The notes under the pieces: model-generated
What the model was told of the DNA's origin: nothing
Databases searched by the model: none
The model's input: only the letters and a program-made list of their open reading frames with translations
From: Oscillospiraceae bacterium
GTDB lineage: Bacteria; Bacillota; Clostridia; Oscillospirales; Oscillospiraceae
Assembly: GCA_031281195.1 (NCBI GenBank)
Contig: JAITFS010000086.1
Span: 1-47,034 of the forward strand
DNA length: 47,034 bases
Direction of reading: 5' to 3'
Position numbers and translations under genes: made by a program
In this document: positions 19,047 to 28,819 of the stretch, one piece after another
Layout: every line of letters begins with the position of its first letter
Numbering within the stretch: the stretch's first letter is position 1

Positions 19047-19098
19047 GTGATATTTTAACACACATAAGAATATCACTTTAATACTTATTTGTAAAGTG
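19047..19098 (-). promoter_or_regulatory. Candidate promoter of the signalling operon (-35 TTTACA at 19090-19095, -10 TATTCT at 19067-19072, 17-bp spacer) overlapped by two inverted repeats
   Basis: Minus strand reads TTTACA-N17-TATTCT. Inverted repeats GTGATATT-N14-AATATCAC (19047-19076) and CACTTTA-N11-TAAAGTG (19074-19098). Confidence 0.5.
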
Positions 19099-19204
19099 TT
19101 TTTAGATAATTGACTATGTAAGTATGGTGAAATCGCTAAATATATGCTTGCAATCAGTTAACTAATGTTGTATTATTCAATTTGCCAATAATTTCTATTA
19201 TCGT

Positions 19205-19278
19205 GCAGGTGTAGTTCAATGGTAGAACACTAGCCTTCCAAGCTAGATACGTGGGTTCGATTCCCATCACCTGCTCCA
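19205..19278 (+). tRNA. tRNA-Gly (anticodon TCC), CCA encoded
   Basis: Acceptor GCAGGTG/CACCTGC, D-arm GTTCAATGGTAGAAC, anticodon stem CTAGC-CTTCCAA-GCTAG, T-arm GTGGG-TTCGATT-CCCAT, then T-CCA. Confidence 0.95.
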
Positions 19279-19362
19279 TTATTTTTTTTATAACAATTTT
19301 CCCAAATATTTTACATAAAAATGCAAAATATGTGTTGATTTTGACTTAAATACATGCTAGTA

Positions 19363-19387
19363 TTGTAAAAAGTTTCATTTTTTACAA
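19363..19387 (+). promoter_or_regulatory. Inverted repeat TTGTAAAAA-N7-TTTTTACAA upstream of the + strand hybrid kinase
   Basis: Perfect 9-bp arms at 19363-19371 and 19379-19387. Confidence 0.4.
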
Positions 19388-19396
19388 TGAAGACTA

Positions 19397-21316
19397 ATGT
19401 TATATCGCTATGTGCAACAAGCGAAACGTATAGGGATGTTGATTATGAGTAAGAATATAAACAATGCAAAAAGTAAACTCTCGTTTATTTATGTTATTTT
19501 TTTCCTGTCTTCAATCGCAATGTTTATTGTTGCTATGATTTTTACTATTTATATTAATGATATGGAAAATAAAACGATAAACAGTATCCAAAACCACCTG
19601 CTTGTTGCAGCTCAGCGTGCTTCTGTTTATGTTTCTGTTGATGAGTTAGATTTATTCCACACAGCGGAGGATATGGAAAGACCCGAATGGGAAGAAATAC
19701 GAGGAAGACTCCAGCGGTTTGCTGAAGAAAGTCACGTGCTTTATGTATATTATTGGCGATACATTGGTGACGGGCTTATACAATATATTATAGATAATGA
19801 TGAAGACGAAGAATATATGGTAACGCCTGAACTAATATTTGCACTTGAAGACGACCCCTTTACCGCAGATGCTGTTCCTCGAATAATGGCAGGTGAAAGC
19901 TGGGTTGCGGATCTTGGAATCTATACCGAATCTTGGGACGATCTTATCTCTGCTGTTGTACCGGTTTTTAACGATGATGGCACAATTTATTGTGCAGCCG
20001 GTGTTGATTTAAGTGACGAAGTGCTTGTTACAATGCATCATAATCTAAGAACCGTAAGATATGCACTGATAATCTCATTGATTGTTTCAATTCTATCAGG
20101 ATTTTTCGGTATTCGTTCTTATAATAAAAAAGCCAATCAAAGCATCAGTGCCAGCTTATCAAAGGGGCAATTCCTTTCATCAATGAGCCATGAAATGCGC
20201 ACTCCATTAAACGCCATAGTTGGTATGACTGCTATTGGTAAAAGATCTGACAGCATAAATAAAAAGAATCGTGCTTTTAGTAAAATTGAAGAGGCTTCCT
20301 CTCACCTGCTTGGTGTTATTAACAATATACTCGACATGGCAAAAATAGAAGCTGATAAGTTGGAGCTTTCATCAGTAGATTTCAGCTTTGAGAGAATGTT
20401 ACAAAAGGTTATAACTGTAGTAAGCTTTCGTGCAGAAGAAAAACAAATATCATTATCATTTAATATTAATGATGATGTACCGGACTATATCACAGGAGAT
20501 GACCAGCATTTAGCACAAGTAATAACAAATCTATTATCCAATGCCGTGAAGTTTACACCGGAGGGTGGCGAGGTCAAATTCTCTGCTTCTTTGCTTGGAG
20601 AAGCTTATGGCGAATGTGAGTTGCAAATCGAAATAACTGATAACGGCATAGGTATAGATCCCGAGCATCAGAAAAAGATATTTAACATGTTTGAGCAAGC
20701 TAAGAGTGAAACAAGCCGTGAGTATGGCGGTACAGGTTTAGGTCTGGTTATTTCAAAGCGTATTATTGAGTTGATGGGTGGAAGAATTTGGATAGAATCA
20801 GAGCTTGGTAAAGGTGCAAGCTTCATCTTTACATTTAAAACCCGGCGTTGTGATGATAATTATGCTGACGAGCAATCAGATGAAACTACAGGACAAGCTA
20901 AGGTTATTGGTCGCAAAAGCGGTTCGTTTGCCGGATTAAGAATGTTAATTGTTGAAGACGTAGAAATAAATAGAGAGATTCTATTGTCGTTATTAGACGA
21001 AACCGGCTTGATTATAGATACTGCTGAAAATGGTGAAAAAGCGTTGAGTATGGTTGCTGCAGCACCCGATAAATACGATATTGTTTTCATGGATGTACAG
21101 ATGCCTGTAATGGACGGACTGGAAGCAACCCGACGTATACGTGCCCTGCCCGACCGCGATCGCGGCAAATTGCCTATTATTGCGATGACTGCTAATGTCT
21201 TTAAGGACGATATCGAAAACTGCATTAATGCCGGTATGGATGATCATATCAGTAAACCGCTTGAAATTGACAGGATATTTGAGGTTTTGCACAATTATCT
21301 AAAATCACGATTTTAA
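19397..21316 (+). CDS. Membrane hybrid histidine kinase (TM-extracellular sensor-TM-HisKA-HATPase_c-REC); start may be 19436 or 19445
   Basis: Two TM segments flanking an acidic extracellular domain; H-box GQFLSSMSHEMRTPLNAIVGM; GGTGLGL; REC IVFMDVQMPVMDG. Confidence 0.92.
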   Translation: MLYRYVQQAKRIGMLIMSKNINNAKSKLSFIYVIFFLSSIAMFIVAMIFTIYINDMENKTINSIQNHLLVAAQRASVYVSVDELDLFHTAEDMERPEWEEIRGRLQRFAEESHVLYVYYWRYIGDGLIQYIIDNDEDEEYMVTPELIFALEDDPFTADAVPRIMAGESWVADLGIYTESWDDLISAVVPVFNDDGTIYCAAGVDLSDEVLVTMHHNLRTVRYALIISLIVSILSGFFGIRSYNKKANQSISASLSKGQFLSSMSHEMRTPLNAIVGMTAIGKRSDSINKKNRAFSKIEEASSHLLGVINNILDMAKIEADKLELSSVDFSFERMLQKVITVVSFRAEEKQISLSFNINDDVPDYITGDDQHLAQVITNLLSNAVKFTPEGGEVKFSASLLGEAYGECELQIEITDNGIGIDPEHQKKIFNMFEQAKSETSREYGGTGLGLVISKRIIELMGGRIWIESELGKGASFIFTFKTRRCDDNYADEQSDETTGQAKVIGRKSGSFAGLRMLIVEDVEINREILLSLLDETGLIIDTAENGEKALSMVAAAPDKYDIVFMDVQMPVMDGLEATRRIRALPDRDRGKLPIIAMTANVFKDDIENCINAGMDDHISKPLEIDRIFEVLHNYLKSRF

Positions 21317-21439
21317 ATGTTAATCTACTAAGGAAACTTATAAAATAGTCATATTAATCATTTTCTATGCGATTATTCTCTCAATAAACAACTGTTATAC
21401 ACATTTTTAACTTTTTACACAATATTTTGTATATTACTG

Positions 21440-21479
21440 TTGACATCAGCCACGATACATTGTAGTATGTGAGCTGATG
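21440..21479 (+). promoter_or_regulatory. Sigma-A-type promoter of uraA-upp (TTGACA-N17-TAGTAT) within a CATCAGC/GCTGATG inverted repeat
   Basis: -35 21440-21445, -10 21463-21468; inverted repeat arms 21444-21450 and 21473-21479. Confidence 0.7.
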
Positions 21480-21505
21480 ATTACTTATTTTAGGAGGGGG
21501 AATAT

Positions 21506-22867
21506 ATGGCAAACAAGTCAGGTAATTTCTTTTGGGAAAAAAACGATTTAAAAGACCCAAGTGTAGGACCCGGAAAACTAGCAGTACTCGGTTTACAGCA
21601 CACCTTCACCATGTTTGGTGCAACAATTCTAGTACCGATTATCCTAAGCAGTATAGGAATGAATATCTCTGTCGCACTATTTATGGCAGGTGTGTGTACA
21701 TTGTTATTCCACGTTTTAACAAAAGGCGGAGTACCGCTATTTCTCGGTTCATCATTTGCATTTATAGCACCTGTTATTCTTGCAGCAACTGCGTATGGCT
21801 TTGAGAATGCACTTGGTGGAATTGTTATTGCCGGATGTCTTTATGTGGTAATGGCAATATTAGTCTTTTTCGTCGGCCCGCATAGAATTCTAAGTTGGTT
21901 CCCACCTATCGTAACCGGTACTATTATAATGGTAATCGGACTTGTCCTTGCACCTGTGGCAATTGATATGGCAAGTACAGGTGGCACAGGCAACATAACA
22001 GCCACAAGTTGGTTACTTGCGCTAATGAGCTTTTTGATAGTTGTTATTGTCAGTGTCTTTATGAAAGGTTTCTTAAAGGTACTGCCGGTTCTTATTAGTA
22101 TTATCGTAAGCTACATTATCGCAGTTATCTTAACAGTCACAGGTTTAATACCTGATCTTGTCGATTTTGCTCCGGTTGCAGATGCTGCATGGTTTGGTAT
22201 ACCTAAGTTTACAGTCGCAAAATTTGATATTCGTGCAATTATGATTGTTGCACCGGTTGCAATATGTACAATGGTTGAGCATATTGGCGACATTATGGCA
22301 ATCAACAGTATTTGCAATAAGGATTTTATCAAAAAACCCGGTTTGCACAGAACCCTCCTTGGAGATGGTCTAGCATCATGCTTCTCTGCAATGTTTGGTG
22401 GCCCTGCAAATACCACATATTCAGAAAACACCGGTGTTCTTGCTCTCACACGTCAGTTTGATCCAAATATCATGCGAATTGCTGCCGTATTTGCAATAGC
22501 TTTAGGTTTTATACCCAAGCTTGCAGCAGTTATTAGTACAATACCAACAGCAATCATCGGTGGTATTTCTATCGTTCTCTTTGGAATGATCGCATCAGTC
22601 GGAGCAAGACTTCTTGTAGACAATAAGGTTAACTTCCACAAATCCCGTAATCTCATAATTGCAGCCGCAATTTTGGTTCTTGGTATTGGTGATGCTTTAA
22701 TACCAATTATTATTGGTGATGTGGAAATCAGTTTGTTTGGAATGGCTCTCGCTGCAATAGTAGGTATTATCTTAAACAAAATCCTGCCCGGTGCAGATGA
22801 TTACAGAAAAAACATTGATGATGCACAAAAAGCAGCCGAAAATGCAAACAAATCGGAGGATGCATAA
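21506..22867 (+). CDS. uraA: Uracil permease, NCS2 (uracil-xanthine) family
   Basis: LGLQHTFTMFGATILVPI; MVEHIGDIMAINSICNKDF; GGPANTTYSENTGVLALT; precedes upp. Confidence 0.92.
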   Translation: MANKSGNFFWEKNDLKDPSVGPGKLAVLGLQHTFTMFGATILVPIILSSIGMNISVALFMAGVCTLLFHVLTKGGVPLFLGSSFAFIAPVILAATAYGFENALGGIVIAGCLYVVMAILVFFVGPHRILSWFPPIVTGTIIMVIGLVLAPVAIDMASTGGTGNITATSWLLALMSFLIVVIVSVFMKGFLKVLPVLISIIVSYIIAVILTVTGLIPDLVDFAPVADAAWFGIPKFTVAKFDIRAIMIVAPVAICTMVEHIGDIMAINSICNKDFIKKPGLHRTLLGDGLASCFSAMFGGPANTTYSENTGVLALTRQFDPNIMRIAAVFAIALGFIPKLAAVISTIPTAIIGGISIVLFGMIASVGARLLVDNKVNFHKSRNLIIAAAILVLGIGDALIPIIIGDVEISLFGMALAAIVGIILNKILPGADDYRKNIDDAQKAAENANKSEDA

Positions 22868-23494
22868 ATGCCAGTTACTTTATTAACACACCCGCTCATT
22901 CAACACAAGCTTACAATCCTTCGCGACATAGAAACCGGTGTTAAAGTATTTCGTGAGGTTGTTGGTGAAATGGCAACACTAATGTGTTATGAAGCAATGC
23001 GTGAGCTTCCGCTTAAAGATGTTAAGGTTATGACACCTGTAGCAGAAGCAAATGTAAAAGCACTCGCAGGAAAAAAACTTGCACTCGTACCTATATTACG
23101 TGCAGGTCTCGGAATGGTTGATGGGATACTTACACTTATCCCATCAGCTAAGGTAGCTCACATTGGTCTGTATCGTGACCCTGAAACTCTTGAAGCTGTA
23201 GAATATTATTGTAAAATGCCTCCCGATATTGCAGAAAGAGATTGCTTCATACTTGACCCAATGCTCGCTACAGGAAACACAGCAGTTGAAGCTGCACGTT
23301 TCTTAAAGGAAGCAGGAGCACGTTCAATTAAGCTTCTAACCATTTTATCAGCACCACCCGGCATTGGGAAAATGGAAAAAGCTCACCCCGATGTTGATAT
23401 TATCACCTGTGCTATCGACGGACACCTAAACGACCACGGGTATATCGTCCCCGGTCTTGGTGACGCCGGTGACAGAATCTTCGGCACGAAGTAA
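22868..23494 (+). CDS. upp: Uracil phosphoribosyltransferase
   Basis: [44 protein letters not shown]. Confidence 0.97.
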   Translation: MPVTLLTHPLIQHKLTILRDIETGVKVFREVVGEMATLMCYEAMRELPLKDVKVMTPVAEANVKALAGKKLALVPILRAGLGMVDGILTLIPSAKVAHIGLYRDPETLEAVEYYCKMPPDIAERDCFILDPMLATGNTAVEAARFLKEAGARSIKLLTILSAPPGIGKMEKAHPDVDIITCAIDGHLNDHGYIVPGLGDAGDRIFGTK

Positions 23495-23498
23495 AGAA

Positions 23499-24812
23499 TT
23501 AATTTTTAATAGCAGCTTGTAGAACTCTGTTAGCGATTGGAGCAGCAATGCTTGAGCCGGTACCGGAGTTCTCTACAATCACAACAAAAGCAAGAGGATA
23601 ACCGGGGTTTGTTATATAACCGACATACCATGCATGTGGAAGCCTATCACCACCTACTTGAGCAGTACCGGTCTTTGCGTGAATCAATAAGCCTGGAAAA
23701 TTATCTCGATTTTGGATTTCTATCATATCTCCAAGGTCACGAGCCAACTCAGCACTCATTAAACGTGAGCTTCTACTACCCAAGAACGAAAACAATGTTG
23801 ACTTCTTTCGTAATTGAAGCTCAACTGCATTACCATCATTTGCAATAGCACTCACAAAACGAAGCATTGTAGCAGGATTTACCATATTATTGTACTGCCC
23901 TATTCCCGACCATGCCAGGTCTGCTGTATTTGGTTCAGCTTTATCAAAATTACCACTCATTGTCTGAATACCACCAACTTTTGTTCTGCCTGATAAATCA
24001 TATCGAGCTGTGTAATCGGAGAGAATGTCTGCACCTAAATCCAGAGCAAGTTCACAAAAGACAATATTGCACGAAACTCGCATACCACGCACAATATCAA
24101 TATCTCCATGAACACTTGGACAAGTGACAGTATCTTCACCGAGATGTATCGCACCTGTACAAACAAAGGTTCGTCTGTATACATCATCAAAGGTTTCAAT
24201 CGCAGCGGCGGCAGTTACCAATTTAAAGATAGAGCCGGGTATATATGCTGCTTGAATTGCTCGATTTAAGTACACACCTTCTTCATCATCAAGGGTATCT
24301 ATATGCGGTGGATAAATTGGGTCAAATGTAGGACTTGAAAACATACAAAGCACTTCACCTGTTAGGTAATTGCTGACAATCACAGTGCCTTTACGACCAT
24401 CTAGAGCACGCATAGCTTCAACATTAAGGTTGGAATCAATACTCAGTGCTACTGTGTTGCCGGCACCGGTTCTAGAATATAAACCTGCTATAAAATTGTA
24501 CCCTGCCATATTTGGTGCGTAGACTCTGAGTGCACCTATGCCAATATTACCCTCTCTGTCGCCTACAGCATGAAGTGTTGCACGGCGAACATTTGCATCC
24601 TCTGCAAATGTTCGCTTACCGTCTGTAACACCGGCAAGCTCTACACCATTTCGATCGGTAATCATTCCCCTGCTTTGTACTGTGGGGTTTAGTCTTGATG
24701 TTGCCCATTCACCACCAAAAATCAAAAATCGACCAATATAAAAGAGCATACCAAGTATTGCTATTAAAACCAGCACGAGTACAGATAATGCTCTTTTATT
24801 AATTCTATACAT
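23499..24812 (-). CDS. Penicillin-binding protein 2 / FtsI-like transpeptidase (PbpA type)
   Basis: SxxK in IPGSIFKLVTAAAA, SxN in MRVSCNIVFCELA, KTG in IHAKTGTAQVGG; single N-terminal TM. Confidence 0.92.
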   Translation of the reverse strand: MYRINKRALSVLVLVLIAILGMLFYIGRFLIFGGEWATSRLNPTVQSRGMITDRNGVELAGVTDGKRTFAEDANVRRATLHAVGDREGNIGIGALRVYAPNMAGYNFIAGLYSRTGAGNTVALSIDSNLNVEAMRALDGRKGTVIVSNYLTGEVLCMFSSPTFDPIYPPHIDTLDDEEGVYLNRAIQAAYIPGSIFKLVTAAAAIETFDDVYRRTFVCTGAIHLGEDTVTCPSVHGDIDIVRGMRVSCNIVFCELALDLGADILSDYTARYDLSGRTKVGGIQTMSGNFDKAEPNTADLAWSGIGQYNNMVNPATMLRFVSAIANDGNAVELQLRKKSTLFSFLGSRSSRLMSAELARDLGDMIEIQNRDNFPGLLIHAKTGTAQVGGDRLPHAWYVGYITNPGYPLAFVVIVENSGTGSSIAAPIANRVLQAAIKN

Positions 24813-26655
24813 GATTTCCCTCGTTTTCTATTACAGGGTCAACTCGAGTGTTGTCATCGTCATAACGTCTGTAGATTATTGCACCACCACCCGAAAACTC
24901 CGGGCGTTTAGGTATTTTTACTGCAAAGCTTGCTGCTGCTCGTGTATCAATAGCCTTAAAAAACGCTAACATTCCCCAGCATGAGATAAGGCTTGTGCCA
25001 CCTTTTGAAATAACCGGAAATGTTACACCTGTAAACGGCAAAATATCCATAGAACCTAAAACATTAAGCATCATTTGAAACACCAAAACTGTTGCAGCAG
25101 CACAAGCAGCTATTACATAAAATGTACTTCGAGCAAATTTTGCCGCTTGTACAGAATAAACAGCAAGAAGCAAAATTGCTGCAATTGCAGTTAGTGCAAT
25201 GATTAAGCCCAATTCTTCACTTAACATAGCAAAAACAATGTCGGAATCTGCTGCAAACACTCGTGGAAATCCCCTTCCACCTTTTAGCCAACCCTCACCA
25301 GCACCTACTCCAAACAAACCACCGCTTGCTGCAGCAGACATAGCGCTTGCTTGCTGACGTCCACCGTTATATGCAGTCTGCCAGGCATTTCCCCATGTAG
25401 CAAAACGTTGAGCTATATGTGGTCGTGAAGCTAAAGCAACAAGCCCTGCAAATCCTGCACCTGCTACACTTAATATAACTGTCGCAACATCACCACTTCG
25501 TAAAAATGCAATAACTAAGAATGTCACGAAGAAAATCATGGCTGTTCCAAAATCTGTCATACCTGCTAAAAGACCCATACAAATTGCCATTATCGCAACA
25601 AATCCAATAAGGTTTCTTCGTATAAACATTCGCTCTAATGTAACTGCACCAGCAAAAATAATTGCAATTTTCACAAACTCACCCGGTTGAAACTGCATTC
25701 CTGCAATACTAATCCAACGTATTGCACCTAAAGCTTCTTGCCCGAAAATTAAAGTTATCGCCAGTAACAAAGGACCGATCAGCACAACAGGACGACGAAT
25801 CATTTTTGCTCTGTTTAAATCACGCAGAACCCAGCCGATTCCATAAAATAAAATAAGACCAAAAACAATAAACATCATCTGTCTGGTCATTTCATTTGGT
25901 GAAGCTGATGCAACTATTGAAAGCCCAATAGTTGTCAGAAAAAATCCTATAGATTCAACTTCAAACGCGACTCTGTGCATAGCTCTGGTTACAAAATAGC
26001 AAATCCACATCATTATCAGTAGTATTAAAAAACAAAATACCAATGTCATCGAAAATGTTTCTCGTGCTGCTATAGAAAGTTGAACACAAAGCAATACTTG
26101 AAATACTGTGATATATACAAGTGTTAGAGCTTGCTTAAATATCTGTCCCGGTGGAGTGCGGCTAATTGCTTGCTCATATTCATCAGTTCCATCCGCAGCA
26201 ACAAAGGTCATTATCAAACCACCTAAATCAATTTTATCACCGCTTTTTACTAAAAAACCGTCTTTTCCTACAACTTTTGTACCATTTACTAAAACTCCGG
26301 CCTTTGAAGCAACGTCATAAATATGCCAATCACCTTTATCATCACGATTTAATGCCGCATGGTTTTTTGATATAGTCGGGTACTCAAAAAATGCATCAGA
26401 AGCACCTGACCTGCCTAAAGTATTTTCCCAATAATTAAGATCAATTATATTACCGTTTAGAAGGTGTAGTTGTCCCCAAATTTCACCCTCACCTTTTTCA
26501 GTAAGAAGTGATCTAACGCAACGGACAACAATAATTATCGCAAGAACAGGCAGTATAAAACGTATTACCATAGTGACATACGACAGGATTTCACCATCAA
26601 ATCCTGCCGTTGTTTCACTTGTATTATTAAATAACTCTCTTATCCAATCAAACAT
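24805..26655 (-). CDS. FHA domain fused to SEDS glycosyltransferase (FtsW/RodA/SpoVE)
   Basis: FHA region LGRSGASDAFFEYPTISKNHAALNRDDKGDWHIYDVASKAGVLVNGTKV followed by many TMs with SEDS motifs (FQPGEFVKIAIIFAGA, FAMLSEELGLI, FPVISKGGTSLISCWGMLA). Confidence 0.92.
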   Translation of the reverse strand: MFDWIRELFNNTSETTAGFDGEILSYVTMVIRFILPVLAIIIVVRCVRSLLTEKGEGEIWGQLHLLNGNIIDLNYWENTLGRSGASDAFFEYPTISKNHAALNRDDKGDWHIYDVASKAGVLVNGTKVVGKDGFLVKSGDKIDLGGLIMTFVAADGTDEYEQAISRTPPGQIFKQALTLVYITVFQVLLCVQLSIAARETFSMTLVFCFLILLIMMWICYFVTRAMHRVAFEVESIGFFLTTIGLSIVASASPNEMTRQMMFIVFGLILFYGIGWVLRDLNRAKMIRRPVVLIGPLLLAITLIFGQEALGAIRWISIAGMQFQPGEFVKIAIIFAGAVTLERMFIRRNLIGFVAIMAICMGLLAGMTDFGTAMIFFVTFLVIAFLRSGDVATVILSVAGAGFAGLVALASRPHIAQRFATWGNAWQTAYNGGRQQASAMSAAASGGLFGVGAGEGWLKGGRGFPRVFAADSDIVFAMLSEELGLIIALTAIAAILLLAVYSVQAAKFARSTFYVIAACAAATVLVFQMMLNVLGSMDILPFTGVTFPVISKGGTSLISCWGMLAFFKAIDTRAAASFAVKIPKRPEFSGGGAIIYRRYDDDNTRVDPVIENEGNHV

Positions 26656-26666
26656 TGGAGTGTTCC

Positions 26667-28718
26667 TTATTCAGACTCTGTCAGATACTTTGACTCCTCA
26701 ATGATTTTCTCTTGTACCGGTGCCGGAGCTTCTTGATAGCGTTCAAATCTGATTGTAAATGAACCTCTGCCTTGTGTCATTGAGCGTAAGTCAATTGCGT
26801 AGCTTGACATTTCTCCCATCGGTACTTCTGCTTCAACGACCTGCATACCTTCCGAGTTAAGGTTCATGCCTAGTGGACTACCACGTCTTTTTGATAAATC
26901 ACTCATAATGTCACCCATATATGTGTCCGGAATAGTGACACTTAGAATACCAATCGGTTCTAAAATCACAGGGTTCGCTTGCGGTATTCCCTCTTTGTAC
27001 GCGATTTGTGCTGCAATCTTAAACGCAAGCTCTGATGAGTCAACTGAGTGGTATGAGCCGTCAACAAGAGTTGCTTTTAGATAAACTAACGGATATCCTG
27101 CGAGTACACCACGTTGAATACTCTCACGCAGACCTTTTTCAACAGCCGGGAAGAAGTTTCTTGGTACACTTCCGCCAAATACTGTTTCTTCAAATGTTAA
27201 ATCCTCAGTTTCACCGGGTTCAAAGTCGATGACAACATCACCAAATTGTCCTGCACCACCTGATTGCTTTTTATGACGGCCACGAACTTGTACTTTTTTA
27301 CGTATTTTTTCACGGTATGGTACACGGGCTGCTGAAAGCTCAACTTCAACACCAAACTTGTCCTTTAGCTTTGAGCATAAAACATCAAGTTGAATATCAC
27401 CTGCACCGGAGAGTACAAGCTGTCTTGTTTCGGCATTGTTTACAAATGTAAATGTAACATCTTCCTCACCTAATCTGGTAAGACCTGTGGCGATTTTGTC
27501 TTCTTGTCCTTTGGTTTTTGGAGCTATTGCTCTTGCGTAACACGGTGGTGTAAACTCGATTTTTTTAGCTTCAACTCTGTTTTTTGCATCGGATAAGGTA
27601 TCGTTTGTTTTTGTATCAGAAAGCTTTGATGCTGCACCAATATCTCCGCAAATAATCTCTTTTGCTTCAACATTTTTCTTACCTTGCATTTTAAAGATAT
27701 GACCAATTTTCTCATTATTTCCGGTTCGCATATTAACAAGCTGTAAATCAGATGTCATTTTACCCGAAAGAACCTTGAAAATGCTAAATCTGCCATATTG
27801 GTCGGAGAGAGTTTTAAACACTATAGCACAGGTTGTACCATTTGGATCAACAACTAAATCTGCACCGTCCTCTGTAAACTCTTTTCGGCTTAGTGGAGAC
27901 GGGAAAAAATCTGTTATTGCATCGAGTAGTGGTATTGTACCAAGACCTGATGTTGCACAGCCGCAGAATACAGGGAACAATGTTAAATCCTTTAAACCGA
28001 TTTGTACACCTTTGATTATTTCCTCTGTTGTATACTCTTCACCAAACTTTTCCATGAGTTCATCACAGGTTTCTGCTATACTCTCATTAAAGGTTTCGTA
28101 TATTGCTTCAATTTCGTCCTTCATGCTATCCGGTACCGGAATTTCCTTTTGTTTTCCGGCTTCTATAGCATATCCTTTACGGTAAACAAGATCATAAACT
28201 CCAACAACTTTACCAGCCGCATCCTTTATCGGAATTGTGAGAGGACAAACAGATGAACCATAACGGTCACGGAGAGATTTAAGAACAGCATCAAAATCAC
28301 CGTTTTCTTCGTCGATTTTTGATACATAAATCGCTCTTGGCAGCTTACTTAGACTTAATTGTGACCAAGCTTTTTCAAAACCAACACTTATGCCGTCTTT
28401 TGCAGAGCATGCTATTATACCGCAATCGGCAACTCTGAGAGCTTCAAGAACTTCACCTGCAAAATCAAAGAAACCGGGTGTGTCTAGGATGTTTATTCTG
28501 CAACCCTTATGGTCTATGAAGGTAGCAGATAAATATATAGAAATCTGACGTTTGATTTCTTCCGAATCTGAATCATTAACAGTATTTCCATCTGATACAT
28601 TTCCAAGTCTGTCTGTTGTACCTGTTAAAAATAACATACTCTCTGCAAGGCTTGTTTTACCGCTGCTACCATGCCCAAGTAGAGCTATGTTACGGATTTT
28701 TTCTGTGGTATATGACAT
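26667..28718 (-). CDS. Elongation factor G paralogue (EF-G/FusA2-like translational GTPase)
   Basis: G1 GHGSSGKTSLAES, G3 DTPGFFDFAGEV, RGRHKKQSGGAGQFGDV, C-terminal EF-G domain V. Confidence 0.88.
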   Translation of the reverse strand: MSYTTEKIRNIALLGHGSSGKTSLAESMLFLTGTTDRLGNVSDGNTVNDSDSEEIKRQISIYLSATFIDHKGCRINILDTPGFFDFAGEVLEALRVADCGIIACSAKDGISVGFEKAWSQLSLSKLPRAIYVSKIDEENGDFDAVLKSLRDRYGSSVCPLTIPIKDAAGKVVGVYDLVYRKGYAIEAGKQKEIPVPDSMKDEIEAIYETFNESIAETCDELMEKFGEEYTTEEIIKGVQIGLKDLTLFPVFCGCATSGLGTIPLLDAITDFFPSPLSRKEFTEDGADLVVDPNGTTCAIVFKTLSDQYGRFSIFKVLSGKMTSDLQLVNMRTGNNEKIGHIFKMQGKKNVEAKEIICGDIGAASKLSDTKTNDTLSDAKNRVEAKKIEFTPPCYARAIAPKTKGQEDKIATGLTRLGEEDVTFTFVNNAETRQLVLSGAGDIQLDVLCSKLKDKFGVEVELSAARVPYREKIRKKVQVRGRHKKQSGGAGQFGDVVIDFEPGETEDLTFEETVFGGSVPRNFFPAVEKGLRESIQRGVLAGYPLVYLKATLVDGSYHSVDSSELAFKIAAQIAYKEGIPQANPVILEPIGILSVTIPDTYMGDIMSDLSKRRGSPLGMNLNSEGMQVVEAEVPMGEMSSYAIDLRSMTQGRGSFTIRFERYQEAPAPVQEKIIEESKYLTESE

Positions 28719-28819
28719 TATTTATCCCTCAATTCATTATTCTATAAAAACTATTATAACGCCAAAGAATTATATATCATTAAAAAGTAAAAGTAAAGAA
28801 AAGTTAATTATTCATTATA

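Noticed and set aside
26667-28718. Ribosome-protection tetracycline resistance (TetM-like)
   Set aside because: Motifs fit an EF-G paralogue and I saw no specific resistance-determinant signature; cannot be excluded without a search.
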